Shown: positions 1 to 7,981 of the stretch, in pieces
Layout of the letters: each line of letters begins with the position of its first letter
How positions within the stretch are numbered: the stretch's first letter is position 1
Origin: Bacillota bacterium
Lineage (GTDB): Bacteria; Sysuimicrobiota; Sysuimicrobiia; Sysuimicrobiales; Segetimicrobiaceae
Direction: 5' to 3'
Assembly: GCA_021324295.1 (NCBI GenBank)
Contig: JAJPJJ010000080.1
Location: 1-47,509 of the forward strand
DNA: 47,509 bases
Made by a program: the position numbers and the translations under genes
Notes under the pieces: generated by a model
Database searches by the model: none
The model's input: only the letters and a program-made list of their open reading frames with translations
Told to the model about the DNA's origin: nothing

Positions 1-101
1 GACCGTCTGCCTTACGATGCCGCCCATCACAGATCCGCCCACTCCCTCCCACACATCGCCGCAGCGAGTGCCTGAGCCATCAGGGGTTGACACAGGATGT
101 C
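1..101. other. left-edge spacer, possible start of the next minus-strand gene
   Basis: No complete gene is visible here. On the minus strand a purine-rich GGGAGGG tract is followed about 17 nt later by an ATG (reverse complement of bases 25-27) that opens a frame of nine codons running off the left edge. Because the livH-type gene at 102-968 is usually followed by a livM-type permease gene, this could be the beginning of livM. Nine residues are too few to identify it. Confidence 0.25.
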
Positions 102-968
102 TCACGGCGCGGCCTCCCCGCCGAGGCCGCCGGGCCGCGCCAGCAGCACCAGGACGACGAGCACGGAGGCAACGATCCGGGCCAGCGTGGGCGAGAAGAA
201 GATCGACACCGCGCCGTCCGTGAGCCCGATCAGGAACGAGGCCGCCAGCGTGCCCCCGAGGTCGCCCAGGCCTCCGATGATGACGACCATGAACGAGAGG
301 AGCAACGCGTCGAGGCCCATCAGGTAGTGGGCCTGCTGCACCGGGACGACGAGGGCGCCGGCGACGGCCGCCAGTACCGCGCCCAGCGCGAACGCGGCCG
401 CGTAGATCCGCTGCACGGGGACGCCGAACGCCTGGGCCACCTCGCGGTCCTGCTGGGTCGCCCGCATGTAGAGGCCCAGCCGGGTCCGGGTGACAAGGAG
501 CCACGTGCCGGCCACGAGCGCCGCCGCGACCCCGGCGATGACGAGCTTGTACCCGGAGTAGCCGAACCACGGGAAGTCGACGCGGAAGTAGAACGGAGGA
601 GCGACCGGACGGGCGTAGGGGCCGTAGACGATCAGCACGAGCTGTTCGAGGATGTACAGCAGGCCGATCGTCGCGACGATCGTGGCCTCGGGCGCATAGC
701 GAATCGGCCGCAGGACGAACCGGTCGATGACCAGGGCGATCGCGCCGACGAGGAGGGGGGCGGCGAGCACCGCCAGCGCGAAGCTGCCCGAGGCCGTGGA
801 GACGTACCATGCGAGCACCGCGCCCAGCATGAAAAACTCGCCGTGCGCGATGTTCACGATCCGCATCACGCCAAAGACAAGCGACAGGCCCAGGGCCGTG
901 AGCGCGAGCACGAGGCCGGAGACGAGCCCTTCGAGCAGGGCGAGGACGAGCTGGCCGCCGAGGCTCAT
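102..968 (-). CDS. livH: branched-chain amino acid-type ABC transporter permease, LivH family
   Basis: This encodes a 288-residue integral membrane protein, the usual LivH length, forming one half of the membrane channel of a Liv-type (HAAT) ABC importer. Hydrophobic segments run through the whole length. The N-terminal stretch 'NIAHGEFFMLGA' near residues 38-49 is a hallmark of LivH permeases. It lies downstream of the Liv-type binding protein (1137-2456) on the same strand, with a 168-nt gap that contains a stem-loop. The matching LivM permease and LivG/LivF ATPases are not seen and would be left of the window. The ATG at 968 has no clear Shine-Dalgarno sequence; an 8-bp hairpin lies immediately before it. 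The real substrate may be an amide, urea derivative or short acid rather than a branched-chain amino acid, since this family is broad. Confidence 0.9.
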   Translation of the reverse strand: MSLGGQLVLALLEGLVSGLVLALTALGLSLVFGVMRIVNIAHGEFFMLGAVLAWYVSTASGSFALAVLAAPLLVGAIALVIDRFVLRPIRYAPEATIVATIGLLYILEQLVLIVYGPYARPVAPPFYFRVDFPWFGYSGYKLVIAGVAAALVAGTWLLVTRTRLGLYMRATQQDREVAQAFGVPVQRIYAAAFALGAVLAAVAGALVVPVQQAHYLMGLDALLLSFMVVIIGGLGDLGGTLAASFLIGLTDGAVSIFFSPTLARIVASVLVVLVLLARPGGLGGEAAP

Positions 969-970
969 CG

Positions 971-997
971 GCGAGGGGCAGGCCCCCGCCCCCTCGC
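971..997 (-). promoter_or_regulatory. stem-loop between binding-protein gene and livH
   Basis: GCGAGGGG (971-978) and CCCCTCGC (990-997) are perfect 8-bp complementary arms around an 11-nt loop, ending 3 nt before the livH start codon. No T-run follows it on either strand, so it is not a classical intrinsic terminator. Hairpins between a binding-protein gene and its permease gene commonly protect the upstream mRNA or damp translation of the downstream gene. That role is inferred from position. Confidence 0.4.
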
Positions 998-1136
998 CGT
1001 CGCTGCTACCACGCGTCCGCGACGCTCCCCCGGTGCCCTACCGCGTCGGGCCTGCGGGAGGTGACAGCGGGTGTGGACCGCGACGCGCAGACCCCACACC
1101 TTCCCGTCTCCGGCACGGAACGCCCGCCGCGGTGCA

Positions 1137-2456
1137 CTAAAGGGGCTGCTTGGTGTAGTCCGCCTCCGGCGGGTACATCCCGTCCTCGATCCGCGTGGTG
1201 TACACAACCCGGAGCTTCTTGTTCTCCACCCGGGAGATGAACTGCCGGCCGAAGCACTGGTGGATGCGGCCGACGAACCGCTTCGCTCCCTGCGGGTGCT
1301 GCAGCCCCTCGGGGAAGGCTTCTACCTTCTCCAGCGTCTCGATCAGCGCCTTGTAGGCGGCGGGGCCTGGCGTTCTGTACCCGCTCTTCTCCACCGCCTG
1401 CTTGATGACGAACAGCGTCTCCCAGCACCCGAACATGTGCGAGTACGTGGAGACATCTTTGGGGTCGCGGATGCTCGCCCCATTGGCGTCGACCCCCACC
1501 CGCTGCCGGTACGTCCGCTCCGCCGCGGTGTTGACGTTGCCGGCGTACCGGGGAAAGGCCTCCCAGATGTACGATCCCTCGAGGAACTCCAGACCGGGGC
1601 TCGCGACATCCACGCCCTCCAGCGAGTCGATGAAGCCGAAGAGCTTCGGTTTCCGCGCGCCGAAGTACTCCCCCATCTCCTTTACGAACGTGAGCACGCC
1701 GGGTCCCACCATCACGTGGTAGACCACGTCGGTGTCAGCGGGGATGCGTGAGAAGTACTTCGTGAACGACGTCTCCGTCGGGGGGATCGGGATCAACGCC
1801 TGGATCTGGCCCCCCTGCCGCTCCGCGGCGCGGCTGAAGAAATCGCGGTGATCGTAGCCGAAGGCGTAGTCGGGGAAGATCATAGTGATCTTCTTGCCGA
1901 GATTCTTCACGATCCACGGCGCAAGCGAGGTCACCTGCGCGCGGACGTCGGTGATCCCGGGTTGAAACACGTAGCGGTTCAGCTTGCCCGAGGCCACGTG
2001 GTAGCCCTCGCTCACGACGAAGTAGGGCACCTTGAGCTCGCCCGCGCGGGGCGCGGTCGCGATCACGACGTTGGAAAAGAGCGTCCCGAAGAGGAAGTCC
2101 ACCTTGTGCTCGAGCACGAGCTTGTCGATGACCAGGACGCCGCGGGCCGGGTCGGTGCCGTCGTCCTCGGCCACGATCTCGACCGGCCGGCCGGCGATGC
2201 CGCCGGTCTCGTTGATCAGCCGGACCGCCGCGAGCGTCGTCCGCTCGAACCACCGGCCGTACACCGCGCCGATCCCGGTTCGATGGACCTCGAACCCGAT
2301 GCGGAGCGGAGCCCCTGACGGCGCGGCGGCGCGAGCCCGGGGCACGGGCGCCGGTCCGGGCGGCAGGAAGCCCCCGAGGCCCCCTGCGGCCGCGGTGCCG
2401 GCGAGCACACCCGCCGCCTTCACAAGCTCGCGCCTGCTCATCGTGCGGTACGGCAT
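1137..2456 (-). CDS. Liv-type ABC transporter substrate-binding protein with Tat signal
   Basis: The 439-residue product belongs to the periplasmic-binding-protein type 1 (Liv/amide-urea) group and delivers its ligand to the LivH-type permease encoded just downstream. The N-terminus carries a twin-arginine signal, 'SRRELVKAAG' followed by a Gly/Ala-rich hydrophobic stretch and an ARAAAP-type cleavage region, so export of the folded protein is expected. The mature part opens with 'LRIGFEVHRTGIGAVYG' and contains 'GRPVEIVAEDDGTDP', both typical of this fold. I chose the ATG at 2456 rather than the adjacent GTG at 2459 because GGAGGG sits 6 nt upstream of it. It ends in 'TKQPL'. The upstream neighbours are two cupins and an isochorismatase-fold hydrolase on the same strand, so the ligand may be an amide or carbamoyl compound. 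The ligand cannot be named from sequence. Confidence 0.88.
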   Translation of the reverse strand: MPYRTMSRRELVKAAGVLAGTAAAGGLGGFLPPGPAPVPRARAAAPSGAPLRIGFEVHRTGIGAVYGRWFERTTLAAVRLINETGGIAGRPVEIVAEDDGTDPARGVLVIDKLVLEHKVDFLFGTLFSNVVIATAPRAGELKVPYFVVSEGYHVASGKLNRYVFQPGITDVRAQVTSLAPWIVKNLGKKITMIFPDYAFGYDHRDFFSRAAERQGGQIQALIPIPPTETSFTKYFSRIPADTDVVYHVMVGPGVLTFVKEMGEYFGARKPKLFGFIDSLEGVDVASPGLEFLEGSYIWEAFPRYAGNVNTAAERTYRQRVGVDANGASIRDPKDVSTYSHMFGCWETLFVIKQAVEKSGYRTPGPAAYKALIETLEKVEAFPEGLQHPQGAKRFVGRIHQCFGRQFISRVENKKLRVVYTTRIEDGMYPPEADYTKQPL

Positions 2457-2546
2457 CACGATCCCTCCCCCGGAACATCCCGCCGCGCGTGGACAGCGGG
2501 GGGTTCGTCTCGCGCGCAGGGGAATCCTGCGGTCGGCCGCGTCTCC

Positions 2547-2918
2547 CTACTCCGAGCGCAACCCCAACTGCCGCATCATCGCCTCGTCCGGAGGACACGG
2601 CCCGCCCACGCTCACCATCCGCGTCTGTGCGGTGACAGCGTGTCCGACGCCGACCGGCACGTGCACGATGCAGCCCGCCTCGACCGGCTGCACGCCGCCG
2701 TTGTCGGTATTGGTCACGATGCCTCTGCCCTCGACGACGAAGATCGTGTCCTCGGACTGCTCGTGGCGGTGCGGGACGTTGGCCTCGCGGGGCTCCAGGA
2801 CCACGTAGTTCATCTGCGCCTGCCGCGCGCCGACGCCCGGCCAGGCGACCAGCCTGGCCTGTCGGCTGATCATCGGCACCGCGACGCCTTCGCGGGCGGG
2901 GTCGAAGACGCGGATCAT
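2547..2918 (-). CDS. small cupin protein with intact metal site
   Basis: This is a 123-residue single-domain cupin. The first cupin motif is visible as 'PHRHEQSEDTIFVVEG' (His, His, Glu ligands) and the second as 'VPVGVGHAV' with the fourth ligand His, so a metal ion is probably bound. It begins by ATGA overlap with the stop of the neighbouring cupin gene (2915-3316), and a GGGGGGAG tract precedes the ATG, so the two are translationally coupled. The two proteins are clearly related: both carry 'WPGxGARxxxMxYVxL' before the cupin motif and 'GGPCPPD' near the C-terminus. Small cupins of this kind act as dioxygenases, isomerases or ligand sensors; which applies here is unknown. Its place between a hydrolase and an importer suggests a role with the imported compound. 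Confidence 0.82.
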   Translation of the reverse strand: MIRVFDPAREGVAVPMISRQARLVAWPGVGARQAQMNYVVLEPREANVPHRHEQSEDTIFVVEGRGIVTNTDNGGVQPVEAGCIVHVPVGVGHAVTAQTRMVSVGGPCPPDEAMMRQLGLRSE

Positions 2919-3316
2919 CGCGGCTCCCCCCGCCCCGCTCGCCGCGCCCGGGGCACCGCCGCGTAGAGCGACGGGTCAGGGGGGCAGGGTCCGCCGACGC
3001 AGACGAGCGGCTCGCGCGCACGCATCGCGTAGGGCGTGCCGGCCTCGACGTGCACGATGAGGCCCGCGCGGACCTCGTGGCGCGCGCCGGTCGCGCGGTC
3101 TTCGAACCACCCGGAGCCGCTCAGCACGTAGTAGACGGCCTCGCCCTCGTGTTGCCATTCCGCGCCGGCCTCCCCCGCGGCGAGGCTGACGTAGTGCATG
3201 CTCCGGTGGCGCGCGCCCATCCCTGGCCAGACGACCGCCCGCACGTCGCCGGGACGCGGGAGCGGCACGTAGTCGCGGTCCACGCGCAGGACCCGGATCT
3301 CGTCCGGGCGGCTCAC
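2915..3316 (-). CDS. small cupin protein with degenerate metal site
   Basis: This 133-residue cupin is a tandem paralogue of the one at 2547-2918. In the first cupin motif the sequence reads 'EWQHEGEAVYYVLSG', so the first metal His is replaced by Trp. In the second motif 'EAGTPYAM' puts Tyr where the last His should be. Two of the usual ligands are therefore missing and metal binding is doubtful. The C-terminal 'GGPCPPD' motif is shared with the partner. The GTG start at 3316 overlaps the stop of the isochorismatase-family gene by 4 nt (GTGA), and its own stop overlaps the next ATG. A heteromeric pair of one catalytic and one structural or ligand-sensing cupin is a reasonable guess but is not shown. 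Confidence 0.8.
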   Translation of the reverse strand: MSRPDEIRVLRVDRDYVPLPRPGDVRAVVWPGMGARHRSMHYVSLAAGEAGAEWQHEGEAVYYVLSGSGWFEDRATGARHEVRAGLIVHVEAGTPYAMRAREPLVCVGGPCPPDPSLYAAVPRARRAGRGEPR

Positions 3317-4002
3317 GACGGCACCACCTGCGCCTGCCAGACCCGCAGCACCTCGTCCGAGTCGGTCACCAGCCCCAGGTGGAGCGAGACGATGCGCAGC
3401 GCCGCGTCCTCCATCTCCGGGTTGGTTCCTCGCACGAGATCGCGCAGCACCACGACCCGGAAGTCACGGTTCGACGCGTCGAACGCGGCGTTGAGGACGC
3501 AACAGTCGGTGAAGCCGCCGTCGAGCACGAGAGTCTCCCTCCGGAGATTGCGCAGCAGAAACTCCAAGTCCGTCGGGTAGAAGACGGAGAGGCGCTTCTT
3601 GGTGGTGACCGGGAGGTCGCGCTCGGGATCGACGTGGGTGACAAACTGCGTCCACCGCGATCCCTCGATCCCGTGCTCGTCGGCGTTGGGAAGGGGGCCG
3701 GCGTAGAGCGGGAAGACCTTGCGCCACGCCGCGACGTTCCCCCTCACGTCGTCCACGCCGCCGCGCCGCAGGGTCGTCTCGACGTGGATGACCGGCACGC
3801 CGAGGCGGCGGCACGCCGCGTGGAAGCGATCGATCGGCTCGACGATCTGCCGCGCCCGCGGGGCCGGGCAGGGGCAGTCAGGGGAGTCCTCCAGGTGCCC
3901 TCGGTGCATATCGATCGACACGACCGCCGTCCGGCGGACATCGAAGAACTCATCGAACCCGGCGGGCAGCGTCCGCTTCTCGCCGTAGACGTATGCGTAC
4001 AC
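3313..4002 (-). CDS. isochorismatase-family cysteine hydrolase
   Basis: The 229-residue protein has the isochorismatase/nicotinamidase/N-carbamoylsarcosine-amidase fold. The catalytic triad can be read off: Asp in 'VVSIDMHRG', Lys in 'TTKKRLSVF' and Cys in 'GGFTDCCVLNAAFDAS'. Enzymes of this group hydrolyse amide, carbamoyl or vinyl-ether bonds in the cytoplasm. The open frame extends far upstream, but I place the start at the GTG at 4002 ('MYAYVYGEKRTL') because AGGAGG lies 7 nt before it and the upstream extension is arginine/proline-rich shadow sequence. It is first in a unit with two cupins, each joined by 4-nt overlaps, followed by a Liv-type binding protein. The substrate is unknown. 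It is one of three isochorismatase-fold genes in the window. Confidence 0.86.
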   Translation of the reverse strand: MYAYVYGEKRTLPAGFDEFFDVRRTAVVSIDMHRGHLEDSPDCPCPAPRARQIVEPIDRFHAACRRLGVPVIHVETTLRRGGVDDVRGNVAAWRKVFPLYAGPLPNADEHGIEGSRWTQFVTHVDPERDLPVTTKKRLSVFYPTDLEFLLRNLRRETLVLDGGFTDCCVLNAAFDASNRDFRVVVLRDLVRGTNPEMEDAALRIVSLHLGLVTDSDEVLRVWQAQVVPS

Positions 4003-4364
4003 GCGGCCACCTCCTGATCTCACGGCCCGGGCCCCCATCGCACCGAGCCGGGCTGCTCCAACTCCACCGCCGTTTCCCCACGTCGCGCTCCTTGCTCGCC
4101 CAGCAGAGCAGCAGCTCCCCGACGGCTGCGGCGGGGGGTGGGGGCCGTCCGCCGCCTTCCTTCGAGCAACCGATTCGACCGGAGGGCCGAGGGCCCGACG
4201 GGGGCGAGGCCTTGCGCTCATGCCTTCGATCGAGACCACCGCGGGGCCGAGTGGCCCGGGAGGTCGAGGTCTTCCGCGGATTTGTGTGATCAAGACCGAG
4301 ACCAAAGGGCGCTCGGGCCAGCCCCCACCCCCCTCTCCTGCCGCCCAACTAACGCGATGATGCA
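4003..4364. other. 362-base intergenic region, no gene recognised
   Basis: Both flanking genes are on the minus strand; the nucleoside-permease gene ends at 4365 and the hydrolase begins at 4002. The only clear signal is the hydrolase ribosome binding site (AGGAGG at 4010-4015). A possible stem-loop has arms GCGGCGG (4128-4134) and CCGCCGC (4149-4155) around a G-rich loop; it could mark the end of the upstream importer transcript, but no T-run follows it. No convincing -35/-10 pair, riboswitch consensus or T-box core was found. Open frames here look like GC-driven shadows. Confidence 0.5.
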
Positions 4365-5297
4365 TCAGCCGTACCGCTCCTCGCGGAAGTAGGGGCGGCC
4401 CAAGTTGCCGGGCACGCCGGGCCGCCGCGAGCGCATCGTCACCACGAGCAGCACTCCCAGCGTGAAGAGGTACGGCAGCATCCGGAGGAAGTAGCTCGGC
4501 GTCGTTCCTCCCACCGCCTGGATCCGGAAGCCCAGCGCTTCCACGCCGCCGAACAGGTACGCGCCCGCGGCGGCCCGCAGGGGGTTCCAGGTGGCGAAGA
4601 TCACGAGCGCGATCGCGATCCACCCCTGGCCGCTCGTCATGTTATCCGTCCACGCCGGCGTGTAGGCGAGCGACAGGTACGCGCCGGCCAGGCCGGCCAG
4701 GGCGCCGCCGGTGAGCACGCCGGTGTACCGCAACGCCGCCACGTTGAGGCCGAGGGCATCGGCGGTGGCCGCGTCCTCGCCGGCCGCCCGCAGCGCGAGG
4801 CCGGGCCGGGTATGGGACAGCGCGGCCCACACCGCCGGCACGAGCAGGTAGCTCGCGTATACGAGGAGGTTCTGCTGGAAGAGAACGGGCCCGAGCCCCG
4901 GGACGTCGCCGAGCACGGGCAGCGGAACCGGGCGGAAGACGACCGGGGACGGGATCCCGATGTACGGCTTCCCGAGGAAGCTCGAGAGCCCCGCCCCGAA
5001 CAGGGTCAGCGTCAGCCCCGTGACCGCCTGATCGGCTCCGAGGGTGATCGTGAGCACGGCCAGGAGCAGGGCGACGGCCGCCGCCGCGCCCATCGCCACG
5101 GCGATCGCGAGAGCGAGATCCCGCGTGTGCACCGCGACGATGAAGCCGCTGACGGCGCCGACGAGCATCATCCCCTCGACCCCGAGGTTGAAGACCCCGC
5201 CGCGCTCAGCCACGATCTCGCCGACCGCGGCGAAGACGAGGGGAGTGCCCGCCGCCACGGCGCTGGCCAGCCACGCGAGCACGACGTGGACGGTCAC
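4365..5297 (-). CDS. BMP/nucleoside-type ABC transporter permease, second subunit
   Basis: The 310-residue membrane protein matches the YufQ/NupC-type permeases (BPD_transp_2 family) that pair with a BMP-family lipoprotein or periplasmic binding protein. The motif 'ERGGVFNLGVEGMMLVGA' near residues 28-45 is the family hallmark, followed by multiple hydrophobic helices. The GTG at 5297 overlaps the TGA of the preceding permease gene (GTGA, 5294-5297), so translation is coupled, and GGAGG lies upstream inside that gene. It is the last gene of the regulator-binding protein-ATPase-permease-permease unit. The likely substrate class is nucleosides or purine-like compounds, by family knowledge and by the neighbouring molybdenum hydroxylase. 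Confidence 0.9.
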   Translation of the reverse strand: MTVHVVLAWLASAVAAGTPLVFAAVGEIVAERGGVFNLGVEGMMLVGAVSGFIVAVHTRDLALAIAVAMGAAAAVALLLAVLTITLGADQAVTGLTLTLFGAGLSSFLGKPYIGIPSPVVFRPVPLPVLGDVPGLGPVLFQQNLLVYASYLLVPAVWAALSHTRPGLALRAAGEDAATADALGLNVAALRYTGVLTGGALAGLAGAYLSLAYTPAWTDNMTSGQGWIAIALVIFATWNPLRAAAGAYLFGGVEALGFRIQAVGGTTPSYFLRMLPYLFTLGVLLVVTMRSRRPGVPGNLGRPYFREERYG

Positions 5298-6385
5298 GGC
5301 TCGGCGGCCGCCTCCTGCGCCGGCAGGGCGGCCGCGCGCCCGCGCCGCACGGCCACGCGGTGCGAGACGAAGAAATCGCCGACGAGCACGCTGAAGAGCA
5401 CGAGGGCCTGCAGCATCGAGGCGATCGCCGCGGGCACCCCGCTCGTCTGCAGCGCGAACCCGCCGTTGATCAGCGCGGCGAACAGCACCGCGACGCCCAC
5501 CGTCCCCCACGGGCTCAGGCGGGCGAGCCAGGCGATGATGATGGCCGAGTAGCCGTAGCCGGGCGAGATCCCCTGCTGGATCCGGCCGATCACGCCCGAC
5601 ACCTCGCCCATCCCGGCCAACCCGGCGACGGCGCCCGACAGCACCATGACCAGCAGGACGTTGGCCCGGACCGGCATGCCCGCGTAGGCGGCCGCTCGGG
5701 GACTGTGTCCGGTCACGCGGATCTCGTATCCCCAGGCCGTACGGCGCAGCACAAAGCCGAGCGCCGCGGCGATCGCGACGACGAACAGCGCGCCGGCGTG
5801 CACCTGCGTGCCCGGGAGGAGCGGCAGCCGCGCCGCGTCCGGGAACGGGCGCGAGTACGGGAACGAGAACGCGGAGGGGTCGGCCCAGGGCCCGAACACG
5901 AGGTAGTCCACCCACAGCAGCGCGACGTAGTTCAGCAGGAGCGTCGTGATGATCTCGTTCGTGCCCCACAGCGCACGGGGAACGGCCGGCAGGAGCGCCC
6001 ACAGCCCGCCGCCGACGAGGCCGAGCAGCCCCATCGCCGGCAGCAGCGCCCACGCCGGCCAGGAGAGCCCCAGCGCCGCCCACGAGGCCAGGAACGCGCC
6101 CATCGCGAGCTGCCCTTCCGCCCCGATGTTCCACAGGCCGGCGTGGAACGCGAGCGCCACGCCGAGGCCGGTGAGGGCGAGCGGGATCGCCTTCACCGCC
6201 GTCTGCTGCGCCGCGTAGGGCGACCCCACCGCGCCGCGCAGCATGTCGAGGTACGCCTGGCCGGGGTCGTGCCCGGTCGCCGAGAGGAACGCCGCGCCCG
6301 CCAGCAGCGCGCCCGCCACTCCGGCGAGGCGCAGGCCCGCCGCCGCCTCCCGGGACATCGGCGCGCGCCGCTCGATGCGGATCAC
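5294..6385 (-). CDS. BMP/nucleoside-type ABC transporter permease, first subunit
   Basis: This 363-residue membrane protein is the YufP/NupB-type partner permease. It carries the characteristic 'FHAGLWNIGAEGQLAMGAF' segment near residues 75-93 and about eight to ten hydrophobic stretches. The GTG start at 6385 overlaps the stop of the ATPase gene by 4 nt, with GGGAGG just upstream; the long frame continuing upstream is a shadow of the ATPase gene. It would form a heterodimeric channel with the 4365-5297 product and be driven by the double ATPase at 6382-7872. Fusion or frameshift is not seen. Confidence 0.9.
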   Translation of the reverse strand: MIRIERRAPMSREAAAGLRLAGVAGALLAGAAFLSATGHDPGQAYLDMLRGAVGSPYAAQQTAVKAIPLALTGLGVALAFHAGLWNIGAEGQLAMGAFLASWAALGLSWPAWALLPAMGLLGLVGGGLWALLPAVPRALWGTNEIITTLLLNYVALLWVDYLVFGPWADPSAFSFPYSRPFPDAARLPLLPGTQVHAGALFVVAIAAALGFVLRRTAWGYEIRVTGHSPRAAAYAGMPVRANVLLVMVLSGAVAGLAGMGEVSGVIGRIQQGISPGYGYSAIIIAWLARLSPWGTVGVAVLFAALINGGFALQTSGVPAAIASMLQALVLFSVLVGDFFVSHRVAVRRGRAAALPAQEAAAEP

Positions 6386-7872
6386 GCCGCGCCTCCCGCC
6401 ATGAGCAGGCCGATGCGCGGCCGGTCGAACTCCGCCCGCTTCAGGATCGCGGAGATCCGCCCGTCGTACATCACGGCCAGGCGGTCCGCCAGGAGCAGCA
6501 GCTCGTCCAGGTCCTCCGAGAGCAGCAGCGTGGCCGTCCCGCGCGATTGCGCCTCGAGCAGCGCCCGGTGCACGTCGGCCGCCGCGCCGACGTCGAGCCC
6601 GCGCGTCGGGCTCATCGCGACGACGGCCCGCGGCGCCTCGGCCAGCTCGCGGGCCAGGAGCAGCCGCTGCAGCATGCCGCCGGACAGCAGCCGGACGGGC
6701 GCCTCGGCGGGCACGGCGAGGGAGAAGCGCCCGAGCGCCGCCCGCGCTCGGGCCCGAACCGCGCGTGGGTCCAGGACGCCGCGGCGGGAGAGCGGCGGTT
6801 GACGGTAGCTCTTGAGGATCAGGTTGTCCGCCGCGGTCATCTCGCCCACGAGGCCCACGTCCAGCCGGTCCTCCGGGATCAGGGCGAGCCCGGCCTCGAT
6901 CCGGTCCCTGACCGTGGCCCGCTCGAGCGGCCGGCCGTCGAGCCGCACCGCGCCGGAGGCGATCGGGCGCAGGCCGGCGAGCGCCTCGGCGAGCTCCCGC
7001 TGGCCGTTGCCCGCGACGCCCGCCACCCCGACGATCTCGCCGGCGTGAACCGTGAGCGTGACCTCGCGCACCGCGAGCGGCCGGCGGTCTCCGGGAACGG
7101 TCAGGCGGTCCACCTCGAGCACGGGCGCGCCGGGCGGGGGCGGGGACGGCTGCGGCGGGGTCACGTGACGGCCCACCATCAGCGCCGCGAGGTCCGCGGC
7201 CCTGGCGTCCTGGGACCGCAGCGTCGCGATCGCGCGGCCGCCGCGCATCACGGTGATCCGGTCCGCGGCGCGCAGCACCTCCTCCAGCTTGTGGCTGATG
7301 AACACGACGGTCCGTCCGGACCGGGCAAGCGACCGGAGCGTCGCGAACAGGGCCTGCGACTCCTGGGGCGTGAGCACGGAGGTGGGCTCGTCGAGGACCA
7401 GCACCCGCGCATCGCGCAGGATCAGCCGCAGCAGCTCGACCCGCTGCCGCTCGCCCATGGAGAGCTGCCAGACGCGCGCCAGCGGATCGACGTCGAGGCC
7501 GTGCTCGCGGGCGAGCGAGGCGACCCGCGCGGCGTCGCGGCGGCGGTGCAGCCACAGCGGGCCCCGCACGCCGAGCAGCAGGTTCTCGTGAACGGTCAGC
7601 GGAGGCACCAGCTTGAAGTGCTGGTGCACCATGCCGATCCCGGCCGCGATCGCGTGTGCCGGCGAGCGCCATCGCCGCCGCTGCCCCCCGAGCCAGATGC
7701 TGCCCTCGTCTGGCTGGTACAGGCCGGCCAGGATGTTCATCAGCGTCGTCTTGCCGGCGCCGTTCTCCCCCAGGAGCGCGTGCACCTCGCCGGGCCGGGC
7801 CTCGAACGAGACCCCGTGGAGCGCCACCGTCTCGGGGAAGGCCTTGCGGATGTCCTGGAGGTACACATCCAC
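6382..7872 (-). CDS. BMP/nucleoside-type ABC transporter double ATPase
   Basis: The 496-residue cytoplasmic ATPase has two ABC modules in one chain, as in YufO/NupA and sugar importers such as RbsA. The N-terminal module is complete: Walker A 'GENGAGKTT' (residues about 35-43), signature 'LSMGERQR', Walker B 'VLVLDEPTS' and H-loop 'ISHKLEE'. The C-terminal module has a degenerate Walker A ('GVAGNGQRE') and 'SPTRGLD' in place of the usual Walker B Asp-Glu, which is normal for this family and means that only one site hydrolyses ATP efficiently. The start is the GTG at 7872, preceded by GAGGAG. A strong stem-loop lies in the 109-nt gap separating it from the binding-protein gene. Confidence 0.92.
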   Translation of the reverse strand: MDVYLQDIRKAFPETVALHGVSFEARPGEVHALLGENGAGKTTLMNILAGLYQPDEGSIWLGGQRRRWRSPAHAIAAGIGMVHQHFKLVPPLTVHENLLLGVRGPLWLHRRRDAARVASLAREHGLDVDPLARVWQLSMGERQRVELLRLILRDARVLVLDEPTSVLTPQESQALFATLRSLARSGRTVVFISHKLEEVLRAADRITVMRGGRAIATLRSQDARAADLAALMVGRHVTPPQPSPPPPGAPVLEVDRLTVPGDRRPLAVREVTLTVHAGEIVGVAGVAGNGQRELAEALAGLRPIASGAVRLDGRPLERATVRDRIEAGLALIPEDRLDVGLVGEMTAADNLILKSYRQPPLSRRGVLDPRAVRARARAALGRFSLAVPAEAPVRLLSGGMLQRLLLARELAEAPRAVVAMSPTRGLDVGAAADVHRALLEAQSRGTATLLLSEDLDELLLLADRLAVMYDGRISAILKRAEFDRPRIGLLMAGGAA

Positions 7873-7944
7873 GGGGATCGCTCCTCGGCGGCCGGTGCTC
7901 GCCCTCGGAAGCCCGGGCGGGCGGCCGCGCGGACAGCACAGGCC

Positions 7945-7975
7945 GGGGTCCCGGGCCGTGGGCTCCCGGGGCCCC
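7945..7975 (-). promoter_or_regulatory. strong stem-loop after the BMP binding-protein gene
   Basis: The arms GGGG-t-CCCGGG (7945-7955) and CCCGGG-g-CCCC (7965-7975) form an 11-bp stem with one mismatch around a 9-nt loop, 6 nt after the stop codon of the binding-protein gene. No T-run follows it. Placed between a binding protein and its ATPase and permeases, it is likely to stabilise the upstream message or cause partial termination, so that binding protein exceeds channel. That role is inference from position. Confidence 0.5.
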
Positions 7976-7981
7976 GACGAC

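Noticed and set aside
87-1064. 325-residue plus-strand frame
   Set aside because: It is antisense to livH, with an Arg/Asp/Glu-rich composition typical of GC shadows, and no ribosome binding site.
4003-4364. Possible T-box or riboswitch leader in the intergenic region
   Set aside because: The conserved T-box core (AGGGTGG-N-ACCGCGG) and purine or cobalamin riboswitch cores are not present in order on either strand.
5294-7939. 881-residue open frame on the minus strand
   Set aside because: Only its 3' part is the permease gene (5294-6385). The rest is Arg/Pro/Ala-rich shadow of the double ATPase gene, in another frame.
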